Origin: Chitinophagaceae bacterium
GTDB taxonomy: Bacteria; Bacteroidota; Bacteroidia; Chitinophagales; Chitinophagaceae
Assembly: GCA_017307755.1 (NCBI GenBank)
Contig: JAFKGQ010000005.1
Coordinates: 186,001-250,000 of the forward strand
Direction: 5' to 3'
Length of the DNA stretch: 64,000 nucleotides
Shown one piece after another: positions 26,624-34,501 of this stretch. The notes under the pieces are model-generated. The model saw only the letters and a list, made by a program, of their open reading frames with translations, had not been told where the DNA came from and ran no database searches. Within the stretch, counting starts at the first letter, position 1. Every line of letters begins with the position of its first letter. The position numbers were made by a program, and so were the translations under genes.

Positions 26624-27658
26624 CTAATATTGTAAAATGACCTGGTCGCCGGACCGGGAGACTTTTATCCGGAATGTTTCATGTATGACGGACAGTATCT
26701 GATCCAGGGATACATCGCGAAAAGTGGTATTGATCCTGAGTTCACGCAGCTGCGGGTCCGCGATCTCTATCTTAACGTTATAGGCTTCTTCCAGGGAAGC
26801 TGCCAGTTGCCATAGGGGGGTGTCGTCGCATACGAATTCCTTTGTGCGATAGTATTTGTATAGTTCGTTCCGGGTGGAATCTTTCGACAGGGCGAGGTCC
26901 CCTTTGCGAAGGATCAGTCTTTCCGAAGCGTGCAGCAGGATGTTGTGCAGACTGTCGGTGACGCGGACCTGTCCTGTTTCGACGATGATCTCGGTGGCCG
27001 TATCCCTGTCGCGTACATTAAAGCTTGTACCCAGGACAGTGATCGTGACGCCATTTGTATATACGTGGAACGGTCTTTTTTTATCGGGTGCTATTGCAAA
27101 AAACGCTTCTCCCTTTAATTGTACGGTTCGTTCTTTTTTAAAATTCTCAGGGTATTTGATGGCCGATTGTTTGTTAAGCGTGATCAGACTACCGTCGGGC
27201 AGTGTGTCGGTGAGCGTGGTGGTTGTACTGGCAACCCGTTTTTCAGGTGCTGCTGTGCCGGTGTTTATAAAGTAGAGCACAGCTGTGATAGAAACCACCA
27301 GCAGGAATATAGCTGCGATCCTTGTCCATACAGGGAATGATCTTTTGGGTTCAGGGGTGGGTACCGGATCATTTTTTATAGCTTTCAGATGGGGAGGGCG
27401 ATGGATCCGCCGGCGGAATTTCTGCCAGGCGATATCGGTTTGTTCATCTGTCTCCCGGAAATTGTTGTCCAGCTGCCGGCTTTCCCGCCAGATAAGCCGG
27501 AAATGTTCGTAATAATGCCTGTTGGCGGGATGGGCGGCCAGCCAGGCCTCTACTCTCGCGTTTTCTTCGGGGCCCGTTTCTCCCAGCAGGTGTTTCACCA
27601 GCAGGTCTTCATGGATGCCGGACGGGCTCCCGGGGTCGGTATGTAAATTTTCGTTCAA
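26624..27658 (-). CDS. FecR-type anti-sigma factor with DUF4974 domain (orphan signalling operon)
   Basis: 344 residues. A cytoplasmic N-terminal part is followed by a membrane helix at about 111-131 (IAAIFLLVVSITAVLYFI). The FecR domain has LPDGSLITLNKQSAIKYPENF, QLKGEAFFAIAPD and VLGTSFNVRDRD. The C-terminal DUF4974 domain reads FVCDDTPLWQLAASLEEAYN...LDQILSVIHETFRIKV. Its ATG overlaps the sigma gene stop by 4 bp and its own stop is 6 bp before the STN-repeat gene, so the three are surely cotranscribed. Its periplasmic end would be expected to read the STN domain of the next protein. Confidence 0.93.
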   Translation of the reverse strand: MNENLHTDPGSPSGIHEDLLVKHLLGETGPEENARVEAWLAAHPANRHYYEHFRLIWRESRQLDNNFRETDEQTDIAWQKFRRRIHRPPHLKAIKNDPVPTPEPKRSFPVWTRIAAIFLLVVSITAVLYFINTGTAAPEKRVASTTTTLTDTLPDGSLITLNKQSAIKYPENFKKERTVQLKGEAFFAIAPDKKRPFHVYTNGVTITVLGTSFNVRDRDTATEIIVETGQVRVTDSLHNILLHASERLILRKGDLALSKDSTRNELYKYYRTKEFVCDDTPLWQLAASLEEAYNVKIEIADPQLRELRINTTFRDVSLDQILSVIHETFRIKVSRSGDQVILQY

Positions 27659-28242
27659 GCGAGTTGATTTAAGATGTTTAGGAGAATGAGCAGGATCAGG
27701 GGTAAATAGTCAATGAGCTTTACCCGTAATTGTTTTAATGCCTTGCCCATCTGGTTTTCTACTGTCTTGACCGAGATGCCGAGCCGGTCGGCGATGTCGA
27801 GATAACGCAGTTCTTCAAAACGGCTCATTTGGAAGATGGTGCGGCATTGTTCGGGCAACTCGTTGATAGCTGCATGCAGCCGCTGTTCCAGTTCGCTGAA
27901 TATCACTTTCCGTTGTGCACCATCTGTTTGGTCTTTCATAGTATGTGTGACATATGTTTGGTAGGTACGTCTTACTTTTTTGTGTTTGAGATGATTGAGG
28001 CTTTCGTTATAGACGGCCCGGTACAGGTAGGCGGCCAGGGAGTCGGAGAAATGCAGGGACTCCATTTTATCCCATAGTTTGTAAAAAACGTTTTGTACAA
28101 TGTCTTCGGCCTGGTCGTGATCCTGTAGGATCGTCAGGGCATACCTGTGCAGGTTTTTAAAGTAATGTTTAAAAACGTGTTCAAATCCTGTTTCATCCCG
28201 ATCTTTCAATAATTGTATAATCGCGGTGTCGGTGAATTCCAT
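27655..28242 (-). CDS. ECF RNA polymerase sigma-70 factor (orphan signalling operon)
   Basis: 195 residues from ATG 28242 (MEFTDTAIIQLLKDRDETGFEHVFKHYF). An in-frame ATG at 28290 would add 16 residues unlike the family. Region 2 is EDIVQNVFYKLWDKMESLHF with the usual LYRAVYNESLNHLKHKK that follows. Region 4 is RYLDIADRLGISVKTVENQMGKALKQLR. The hydrophobic C-terminal tail (LIDYLPLILLILLNIL) is usual in the Bacteroidota family. It is the first gene of the sigma-FecR-STN repeat operon. Bases 28243-28414 upstream must hold its promoter, but I cannot point to a clear one. Confidence 0.93.
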   Translation of the reverse strand: MEFTDTAIIQLLKDRDETGFEHVFKHYFKNLHRYALTILQDHDQAEDIVQNVFYKLWDKMESLHFSDSLAAYLYRAVYNESLNHLKHKKVRRTYQTYVTHTMKDQTDGAQRKVIFSELEQRLHAAINELPEQCRTIFQMSRFEELRYLDIADRLGISVKTVENQMGKALKQLRVKLIDYLPLILLILLNILNQLA

Positions 28243-28393
28243 ACTTACCGATGTAATAGTGGCTTTATTACTGATAACTGTCGTTGTCAATCAGGGCTTT
28301 TGATAATGACAATTAAGGGAGCCCGTACCCCTATTGGGCGTAAAAATATTATTTTTTGGAGAATGAGCTGGAAATCAGGGTTTAAAGGATTGG

Positions 28394-28419
28394 ATTAGGG
28401 ATGGGAGGTTATCCCTAAT
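28394..28419 (-). other. Hairpin overlapping the stop codon of the Ada-like gene
   Basis: ATTAGGGAT (28394-28402) pairs perfectly with ATCCCTAAT (28411-28419) around an 8-base loop. The gene's TAG stop (28417-28415) lies inside the stem. On the minus strand it is followed by ATCCAATCCTTT, a poor T-tract, so its use as a terminator is uncertain. Confidence 0.4.
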
Positions 28420-29275
28420 GGGATGTCTTTGCCGCTTCCCAGCCGATGATCGCCCGTTTGCGGGTGTTGCCCCAGTGGTAGCCGCCCGTTTCGCCGGTGG
28501 ACCTTATTACCCGGTGGCATGGAATAAGGAAGGCCACGGGGTTGCTGCCGACGGCCGATCCTACGGCCCTGGAAGCGCCGGGATTACCAATGGTTTCTGA
28601 TATGGCTCTATAAGTTGACAGTCTGCCGATGGGTATATTCAGCAATGCTTCCCATACCTTTAGCTGGAATGGGGTGCCTTTCAGGTGGAGTTTGATATCG
28701 GACAGGCTGTTCCAATCCTGTGAGAAGATGTATAAAGCATTTTGCTGGATAATGTCAACGGTCTGTCTGTAACGTGCGTGTGGGAATTGCGTTTTCAATT
28801 CTGCCAGGGCTTTGTCCCTGTCATCGGTGAAGGCCAGGTAGCAGATGCCTTTGGGTGTGGAGGCTACGATGATCTCTCCAAAAGGACTTTCTGCAAAAGA
28901 ATAGTTGATGGACAGGGCTTCTCCGCCATTCTTATATTCTCCGGGCGTCATCCCTTCGATGCCGATGAAGAGATCGTGAAGACGCCCTGTGCCGGAAAGG
29001 CCGGTGTCAAAAGCCGTATCGAACAAAGTCGCGTTTTTGTCCTGCAACATGGATTTGGCATGTTCAATACTGAGGTATTGCAGGAATTTTTTGGGGCTGA
29101 CGCCGGCCCAGTCAGTGAAGAGCCTTTGAAAATGGAAGGGGCTCAGGTGTACTTTTTCGGCCACCTCGTTCAGGTCAGGCTGTTCTCTGAAATGCGTTTT
29201 GATATAGTCGATGGCGGTGGCGATCCTATCGTAGTTTGTTCCGTCTTCCATCATTGTATGTTTTTGTTTGGCCAT
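28415..29275 (-). CDS. Bifunctional AraC-type DNA-binding / O6-methylguanine-DNA methyltransferase (Ada-like)
   Basis: 286 residues from ATG 29275; starts at 29254 or 29251 (MMEDGTNYDR) are possible and would fit a promoter box lying against the first ATG. The N-terminal AraC helix-turn-helix is DLNEVAEKVHLSPFHFQRLFTDWAGVSPKKFLQYL. The C-terminal methyltransferase has the FLIPCHRVIRSTGETGGYHWG active site with the methyl-accepting cysteine in PCHRV and KVWEALLNIPIGRLSTYRAIS for DNA binding. There is no N-terminal methylphosphotriester-accepting (Ada_Zn) domain, so it is the short two-domain form. It repairs alkylated guanine and may switch on its own or other repair genes. Confidence 0.93.
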   Translation of the reverse strand: MAKQKHTMMEDGTNYDRIATAIDYIKTHFREQPDLNEVAEKVHLSPFHFQRLFTDWAGVSPKKFLQYLSIEHAKSMLQDKNATLFDTAFDTGLSGTGRLHDLFIGIEGMTPGEYKNGGEALSINYSFAESPFGEIIVASTPKGICYLAFTDDRDKALAELKTQFPHARYRQTVDIIQQNALYIFSQDWNSLSDIKLHLKGTPFQLKVWEALLNIPIGRLSTYRAISETIGNPGASRAVGSAVGSNPVAFLIPCHRVIRSTGETGGYHWGNTRKRAIIGWEAAKTSH

Positions 29276-29276
29276 A

Positions 29277-29284
29277 CAAAAGTA
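29277..29284 (-). promoter_or_regulatory. Candidate -7 promoter element of the Ada-like gene
   Basis: On the minus strand TACTTTTG matches TAnnTTTG exactly. It ends 2 bases before the first ATG (29275), so transcription would start near 29271, inside the assigned coding region. That favours translation from the downstream ATG pair at 29254/29251. Confidence 0.35.
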
Positions 29285-29407
29285 GGATGACGATAAAGGT
29301 ACGAAAACCCGGAAGTTGCTGAGTTTGGGATAAAAAATGCGTATCTTTTCCTATCATGTGCAGGACGGCGCTTATGTGAAGGGGCTATAATCCTTAAAAC
29401 TACTTAC

Positions 29408-30334
29408 ATGAATAAGCATTTCTTTATTTTTCTATGTGCTTTATGGCTAACGGCTGCTGCTAACGCGCAACAAGTAACATTGACGCCTGACCAATTGAAA
29501 GCATTGACGCCTGAATGGACGGGCGAGCGTACGCCCGACGGAAGACCGCATGTTGCGGACAAGTTCCTGCAGCGACTGAAGAAAGTGGGGCTGGAAGAGG
29601 CATGGGGTATCCTGCGTAACAAAGGGTATCAGAACCAATTTGAGGGTGAATGGATGGTGATCCATCCGGATTCGGTGATGACGGGCAGGGTAGTGACGGC
29701 TCAATATCTCCCTATGCGTCCGGACCTTGACAAGCTGATAAGGGATAAGGGGAAGGCGGAAGGGCGTATCGGTAATACCAATTCCTGGCCGATAGATGTG
29801 TTGAAGGAGGGTGATATCTATGTAGCCGACAGCTATGGGAAAATAGTGGACGGGACATTGATCGGGGATAATCTTGGGAATGCTATCTATGCGCATAGTC
29901 ACAGGGGAGTGATCTTTTATGGTTCCGTAAGGGATATTGAGGGTTTGGAAGAGATAGAGGGGTTCAATGGTTGGGTGAAGGGGTATGACCCTTCCTATAT
30001 CCAGCAGATGATGCTGGGGGGGATCAATGTTCCCATCCGGATCGGCAGGGCCACGGTATTGCCGGGGGATGCCGTGCTGGCCAAAAAAGGCGGTGTGGTA
30101 TTTATTCCTGCTCATCTGGTGGAGTATGTGGTGTTAAATGCGGAGTTTATTCAGCTTCGGGATGAATTCGGACATCTGCGTCTGCGGCAGGGAAAATATA
30201 CACCGGGTCAGATAGATGCGCAGTGGTCGGATGAGATCAAAAAGGATTTTCTGCGTTGGCTGGATGAGAACCCCGGTAAACTGCCCATGACCCGTGCGGA
30301 GCTGGACCAATTTATGAAAGATAGAACCTGGTGA
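29408..30334 (+). CDS. Secreted RraA-like (HMG-aldolase fold) protein
   Basis: 308 residues with a clear signal peptide (FFIFLCALWLTAAANA). The middle follows the RraA/HMG aldolase fold: LKEGDIYVADSYGKIVDGTLIGDNLGNAIYAH (the GxxxGDxxxx type loop with IGDNLGNAIYA), HRGVIFYGSVRDIEGLEEIEGF (the conserved GxxxDxxxL segment) and VLPGDAVLAKKGGVVFIPAHL (PGD-D---GVV motif). In the family these loops bind a divalent metal and a pyruvate-like group. It is unusual in being exported. The reaction cannot be read from sequence; carboxylic-acid aldolase or lyase activity is the family expectation. It is followed 4 bp later by a BASS transporter, so the pair may handle a secreted organic acid. Confidence 0.8.
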   Translation: MNKHFFIFLCALWLTAAANAQQVTLTPDQLKALTPEWTGERTPDGRPHVADKFLQRLKKVGLEEAWGILRNKGYQNQFEGEWMVIHPDSVMTGRVVTAQYLPMRPDLDKLIRDKGKAEGRIGNTNSWPIDVLKEGDIYVADSYGKIVDGTLIGDNLGNAIYAHSHRGVIFYGSVRDIEGLEEIEGFNGWVKGYDPSYIQQMMLGGINVPIRIGRATVLPGDAVLAKKGGVVFIPAHLVEYVVLNAEFIQLRDEFGHLRLRQGKYTPGQIDAQWSDEIKKDFLRWLDENPGKLPMTRAELDQFMKDRTW

Positions 30335-30338
30335 TATT

Positions 30339-31448
30339 ATGAATATATTCTATAGAATGGCCATCGTGCTGTTGTTGGCCTATATCGCATCGGTGGTATT
30401 TGACCTGGGGCAATGGGCCGGCTGGTGTCTGATGCTGTGTCTTATCAGTGTAGCCCTGGGTTTCCGCAGCCATACTTTTCTGCGGGGTTTTTCCTATACC
30501 ATGATCATTTTGGCGGGGGTGAGCCTGGCGCTTTATTATCCGCAGTATTTTGTAAAAGTGGGGGACTTCAAATTGTCCGGTCTGATCGTTCCTTTGCTAC
30601 AGGTGATCATGTTTGGGATGGGGACGGAACTGAGCTTAAAGGATTTCGCAGCGGTGCTGCGTATGCCAAAGGGGGTGATCATCGGCGTCGTCTGTCATTA
30701 TACCATCATGCCTTTGGTGGGGTTTACCGTGGCGCATCTTTTTCAATTCCCGCCTGAGATCGCGGCCGGCATACTCCTGGTAGGGTGTTGTCCCAGCGGG
30801 TTGGCGTCCAATGTCATGGCTTTCCTGGCAAGGGCCAACCTGGCATTGTCTGTATCAGTCACGACTGTGTCCACGCTGCTGGCCCCTTTTCTTACGCCGA
30901 TGATGATGCGTCTGCTGGCGGGGCAGTTTATCGAAGTGCATTGGCAGGCCATGGTATGGGATATTACAAAAATGGTGATCTTCCCTGTCGTTGCGGGGTT
31001 GTTGTTCCACTACCTGGTACGGGGGAAGTTCAAGTGGCTGGATAGGGCCATGCCGTTGGTGTCCATGGGTGGGATCGCGCTTATCATCGTGGTGATCACG
31101 GCGGCCGGCAGGGAGAGTTTACTTCGGGTTGGGGCATTATTAGTCTTTGCTACCTTTCTTCATAATGTGACGGGTTATTTCCTGGGGTACTGGGCGGGGC
31201 GGTTGTTTAAGTTCCATGAGCGGGACTGCCGTACAATAGCCCTGGAGGTAGGGATGCAGAATGCGGGTCTTGCGTCGGGTCTGGCCCTTACGATGGGCAA
31301 GCTGGCCACTGTTGGTCTGGCGCCGGCGGTGTTTGGTCCATTGATGAATACAACGGGGTCTTCGCTGGCCAGCTGGTGGCACAATAGGGTTCCCAAGGAT
31401 GATATATTGCCGGAGGGAGCGGGGGCTGTTAAAACAACCGTTCGTTAG
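30339..31448 (+). CDS. Bile acid:sodium symporter (BASS) family transporter
   Basis: 369 residues with about nine or ten hydrophobic helices. Family motifs are QVIMFGMGTELSLKDFAAVLR, YTIMPLVGFTVAHLF, GILLVGCCPSGLASNVMAFLARANLALSVSVTT (the conserved GCCPGGxxSN-type crossover with sodium-binding polar residues) and EVGMQNAGLASGLALT (second crossover, conserved ExGxQNxgLa). These inner-membrane carriers import organic acids such as pantoate or pyruvate-like compounds, or bile acids in animals; substrate cannot be assigned. It starts 4 bp after the secreted RraA-like gene. The 3' end overlaps the DinB gene by 20 bp in convergent orientation. Confidence 0.92.
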   Translation: MNIFYRMAIVLLLAYIASVVFDLGQWAGWCLMLCLISVALGFRSHTFLRGFSYTMIILAGVSLALYYPQYFVKVGDFKLSGLIVPLLQVIMFGMGTELSLKDFAAVLRMPKGVIIGVVCHYTIMPLVGFTVAHLFQFPPEIAAGILLVGCCPSGLASNVMAFLARANLALSVSVTTVSTLLAPFLTPMMMRLLAGQFIEVHWQAMVWDITKMVIFPVVAGLLFHYLVRGKFKWLDRAMPLVSMGGIALIIVVITAAGRESLLRVGALLVFATFLHNVTGYFLGYWAGRLFKFHERDCRTIALEVGMQNAGLASGLALTMGKLATVGLAPAVFGPLMNTTGSSLASWWHNRVPKDDILPEGAGAVKTTVR

Positions 31449-31965
31449 GAGGTCTGATGCCCTGCAGACGGATGTAGATGGTGGTTTGTCCCCGGTGGTG
31501 CGCCTGGTGTTCGAGGGATTTCAGCAGGAGGGTAAAACGGTTGGCCTGGCGGTTGCCTTGCCCTATCATTTCTCCCAGTTTGCCGGCGTCGAGGTTTTTG
31601 ACGGCATTGATGGCATAGTCATAGCTGGCATTGACGTACCAGGTGACGGAGTCCTTGGTTTGGGCGGTAGCGCGTTCTTCCAGTCCTCTGGCGTTGAAGG
31701 TAGGTTGTGCGCCGGTGGCCAGGTTCATGAGGAAGATGGTGCCGGATGCCAGGTGGAGCATTTGCTGGGCAAAACTGCGGATGCTGTCGACGGCTTTAAA
31801 AGAATATTTGTCGGCGGGCATGGTGTTGAGGTAATCCTGTGTATAGGCTTTGCTCCTTTCCCATTCTTTTACAAATTGATCTTTGATGTCCTGGCCGGAG
31901 ATGGATTGGGCGGAGAGGAGACGGGGGACGGAAATAAGCAGGAAGAGGGGAAGCAATTTTTTCAT
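31429..31965 (-). CDS. Exported DinB-family protein
   Basis: 178 residues from ATG 31965, where a signal peptide starts (KKLLPLFLLISVPRLLSAQS). The open frame upstream to 32205 is antisense to lpdA and rejected. The four-helix DinB fold is suggested by a metal-ligand pattern of His in QQMLHLASGT and the C-terminal LEHQAHHRGQTTIYIRLQGIRPP, where HxxHRGQ is the DinB signature. DinB/YfiT proteins bind metals and include thiol transferases for mycothiol or bacillithiol. An exported version is common in Bacteroidota but of unknown role. bshB1 (bacillithiol) is nearby, though no link is shown. Confidence 0.85.
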   Translation of the reverse strand: MKKLLPLFLLISVPRLLSAQSISGQDIKDQFVKEWERSKAYTQDYLNTMPADKYSFKAVDSIRSFAQQMLHLASGTIFLMNLATGAQPTFNARGLEERATAQTKDSVTWYVNASYDYAINAVKNLDAGKLGEMIGQGNRQANRFTLLLKSLEHQAHHRGQTTIYIRLQGIRPPNERLF

Positions 31966-31992
31966 GGCTGGTGGTTTTGCCTGAAAGATAAT

Positions 31993-32019
31993 AAAAAAGC
32001 GGCACCTTGGTGCCGCTTT
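31993..32019 (-). terminator. Intrinsic terminator of lpdA
   Basis: AAAGCGGCAC (31996-32005), loop CTTG, GTGCCGCTTT (32010-32019) forms a perfect 10-bp stem. Read on the minus strand the stem runs into a T-tract (31998-31993), and it lies 6 bp after the lpdA stop. Confidence 0.85.
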
Positions 32020-32024
32020 GCTAT

Positions 32025-33428
32025 TTATAAGTGTATTGCTTCTCCATATGCCACTTCGATAGCATCCTTGATGCTCTCGCTGATGGTGGGGTGGGGGTGG
32101 ATGCTGTTGAGTACTTCGTGGTAAGTGGTTTCCAGCTTGCGACCTAGTACGGTTTCCATGAGGGTTTCCGTCACGTTGTACCCGATCATGTGGGTGCCGA
32201 GCCATTCTCCATATTTGGCATCGAACACTACTTTTACAAAGCCTTCGTTGTGACCGGCGCCGGTGGCCTTACCGGAGGCGCTCAGGGGGAATTTGCCGAC
32301 TTTTATTTCGTATCCGGCGTCACGGGCCTGTTTTTCGGTGAGGCCTACGGAGGCGATCTCCGGTGTGCAATAAGTACAGCCGGGGACGTTGTTATAATCC
32401 AGCGCTTCCGGCTGATGGGCAAATTTCTTTTCGTTGTAGGCTATGTTCTCCACGCAGATGATACCTTCTTTGGAAGAGACGTGCGCCAGCGCCTGTCCGG
32501 GGACGCAGTCGCCGATGGCATAGACGCCGGGTACATTGGTCTGGTAGAATTTGTCTACGCTGATCTTACCTTTTTCCGTCTTTACGCCAAGCGTTTCCAG
32601 GCCTATATTCTCGATGTTGGCGGCAATGCCAACTGCGCTCAGTAGGATGTCGGCTTCCAGGGTAACCTCGCCGTTGGGTGTTTTTACTTTTGCCTTTACG
32701 CCATTGCCGCTGGTGTCTACGCCGGTGACCTCGCTGTTGGTGAGGACTTCGATGCCGTATTTCTTATAGATCTTTTCCAGCTCTTTGGAGATCTCTTCAT
32801 CTTCCACGGGCACGATGCGGGGTAGGAATTCCACGATGGTGACCTTTGTGCCGAGGCTATAATAGAAGTAGGCGAATTCCACGCCGATGGCGCCGCTGCC
32901 TACTACGATAATGCTTTTGGGTTGTTCGGGGAGGGTCATGGCCTCACGGTAGCCGATGACCTTTTTGCCGTCCTGTTTCAGGTTGGGCAGTTCGCGGCTG
33001 CGGGCGCCTGTAGCGACGATGATATGTTTGCCTTCCACGATCTGCGTTTTGCCGTCCGCCGTAGTCACTTCCAGCTGACCTTTTGCTTTCAGCTTGCCGA
33101 CGCCCATGATGACGTCGATCTTATTTTTCTTCATGAGGAATTGAACGCCTCTGCTCATCTTATCGGCGACGCCGCGGCTGCGTTTGATCACGGCCGGGAA
33201 GTCGGGCGTTCCGCTGGCGTTGATACCAAAATCCTTTGAGTGCAGGATATCCTGGTAGACCTGGGCGCTTTTTAACAGCGCTTTGGTAGGGATACATCCC
33301 CAGTTGAGGCAAACGCCTCCCAGATTTTCTTTTTCTACAAGCGCAACTTTAAAGCCTAACTGTACGGCACGGATGGCGGCTACATATCCGCCGGTGCCAC
33401 TGCCGAGAACGACTACATCGTATGCCAT
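32025..33428 (-). CDS. lpdA: Dihydrolipoyl dehydrogenase (E3)
   Basis: 467 residues, normal length. FAD-binding motif is VVVLGSGTGGYVAAIRA. The redox-active disulfide is in GGVCLNWGCIPTKALL. The NAD-binding motif is IIVVGSGAIGVEFAYFYYSLG, and the second FAD contact is GVYAIGDCVPGQALAHVSSKEG. The C-terminal active-site His-Glu pair is in NSIHPHPTISESI. It reoxidizes the lipoyl arm of pyruvate, oxoglutarate or branched-chain dehydrogenases, or the glycine cleavage system. No E1 or E2 gene is in this window. It is a single-gene unit with its own terminator, divergent from bshB1. Confidence 0.97.
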   Translation of the reverse strand: MAYDVVVLGSGTGGYVAAIRAVQLGFKVALVEKENLGGVCLNWGCIPTKALLKSAQVYQDILHSKDFGINASGTPDFPAVIKRSRGVADKMSRGVQFLMKKNKIDVIMGVGKLKAKGQLEVTTADGKTQIVEGKHIIVATGARSRELPNLKQDGKKVIGYREAMTLPEQPKSIIVVGSGAIGVEFAYFYYSLGTKVTIVEFLPRIVPVEDEEISKELEKIYKKYGIEVLTNSEVTGVDTSGNGVKAKVKTPNGEVTLEADILLSAVGIAANIENIGLETLGVKTEKGKISVDKFYQTNVPGVYAIGDCVPGQALAHVSSKEGIICVENIAYNEKKFAHQPEALDYNNVPGCTYCTPEIASVGLTEKQARDAGYEIKVGKFPLSASGKATGAGHNEGFVKVVFDAKYGEWLGTHMIGYNVTETLMETVLGRKLETTYHEVLNSIHPHPTISESIKDAIEVAYGEAIHL

Positions 33429-33460
33429 GTCTATAATTATTATTGGTTTAATTAAGAATT

Positions 33461-33583
33461 CAGATGGCTACGCCATCTGTCCCGAATCTCATGATGGGCC
33501 CTTCGTCGGAGCTGCTTCGACACGCTCCTCCTCGGGCATAACCTTCGCAAGCTCGGTCACAGCCAACGGGCCTGTGGCCCGTT
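33461..33583 (-). repeat. Dispersed hairpin repeat, copy B (long form)
   Basis: On the plus strand: a perfect CAGATGGC-TAC-GCCATCTG stem-loop (33461-33479), then ATGATGGGCCCTTCG (33491-33505), an inner stem GGAGC (33508-33512)/GCTCC (33524-33528), a spacer, and a 7-bp stem AACGGGC-CTGTG-GCCCGTT (33565-33583). It fills most of the divergent lpdA-bshB1 gap. About 70 bp match copy D (42576-42663) on the opposite strand, with paired changes in the inner and end stems. Confidence 0.8.
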
Positions 33584-33661
33584 AGGGACCTGCGAAGCTA
33601 CTTCACAATGCGCATATGGCCAAATGCCAAAAAACGGTACTTTCGCGTAAAAATTGTCTTC

Positions 33662-34399
33662 ATGAAGCTGGATATCCTGGCTATTGCCGTACACCCTGAT
33701 GACGTAGAACTCTGTTGTTCCGGAACCCTTCTCATGGAGAAAAGGAATGGGAAAAAAACGGGTGTGATAGACCTTACCCGTGGAGAGCTGGGGACGAGGG
33801 GGACGTCTGAGCTGAGGGCCGAGGAGGCGGCTGTATCCGCCAGGATACTGCAGCTGGATGTCCGGGAAAACCTGGGGATGGCGGATGGTTTTTTTCGCAA
33901 TGATGAGGAGCATCAGCGGCAGTTGATCCGGGCCATCCGCAAGTACAGACCGGAGATCGTGCTGGCTAATGCGCTTTCGGATCGTCATCCTGATCATGGC
34001 AGGGCCGGGCATCTTATTTCAGATGCCTGTTTTTTAAGCGGCCTGAGGAAGATAGATACGGTGGACCATGATGGGCAGAAGCAGGAGCACTGGCGTCCCA
34101 AATATATTTTTCATTATATCCAGGACCGCTATGCACATCCTTCTTTTGTCTATGACGTAACGCCTGTCTTTGACGAAAAGCTGGCTTCCATCAAGGCATT
34201 TTCTTCTCAATTCTTCTCCGCACAATATGGGAAGGAGGAGCCGCAGACCTATATTTCGACCCCCGAGTTCCTGAATTCCATTATCGGACGTCACCAAATG
34301 TTCGGAAAGATGATCGGCACCTCTTATGCAGAGGGGTTTATTACTGAAAAGATGATCGGAATACGAAATTTTGATGCTTTTGTGCAGATGGATACTTGA
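33662..34399 (+). CDS. bshB1: Bacillithiol biosynthesis deacetylase BshB1
   Basis: 245 residues from ATG 33662 (MKLDILAIAVHPDDVELCCSG), the canonical start; the frame is open upstream to 33608 but that part is not conserved. The zinc site of the LmbE/PIG-L family is HPDDVE plus HPDHGRAG. GVIDLTRGELGTRGTSELRAEEA and SSQFFSAQYGKEEPQTYISTPEF are typical for BshB1. It removes the acetyl group from GlcNAc-malate to give GlcN-malate, the second step of bacillithiol synthesis in the cytoplasm. The other steps (bshA, bshC) are not in the window. Confidence 0.95.
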   Translation: MKLDILAIAVHPDDVELCCSGTLLMEKRNGKKTGVIDLTRGELGTRGTSELRAEEAAVSARILQLDVRENLGMADGFFRNDEEHQRQLIRAIRKYRPEIVLANALSDRHPDHGRAGHLISDACFLSGLRKIDTVDHDGQKQEHWRPKYIFHYIQDRYAHPSFVYDVTPVFDEKLASIKAFSSQFFSAQYGKEEPQTYISTPEFLNSIIGRHQMFGKMIGTSYAEGFITEKMIGIRNFDAFVQMDT

Positions 34400-34461
34400 A
34401 CGGCCGTTTTATGCGTTTATTAATTGTCAGCTCTTTAACACTTATTCCGCCCTTAAAAGGT

Positions 34462-34469
34462 TACCTTCG
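34462..34469 (+). promoter_or_regulatory. Possible -7 element of the desaturase gene
   Basis: TACCTTCG differs by one base from TAnnTTTG and lies 32 bp before the ATG. No clear -33 partner is seen. Confidence 0.25.
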
Positions 34470-34501
34470 CATAATATTTTAATTTTTTTAACAGGCTTAT
34501 C

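Noticed and set aside
31966..32205. N-terminal extension of the DinB-family protein
   Set aside because: It runs through the lpdA terminator and antisense to lpdA; a signal peptide starts exactly at ATG 31965.
33608..33661. Longer BshB1 start
   Set aside because: The added residues (RIWPNAKKRYFRVKIVF) are unlike BshB1, which begins MKLDILAIAVHPDD at 33662.
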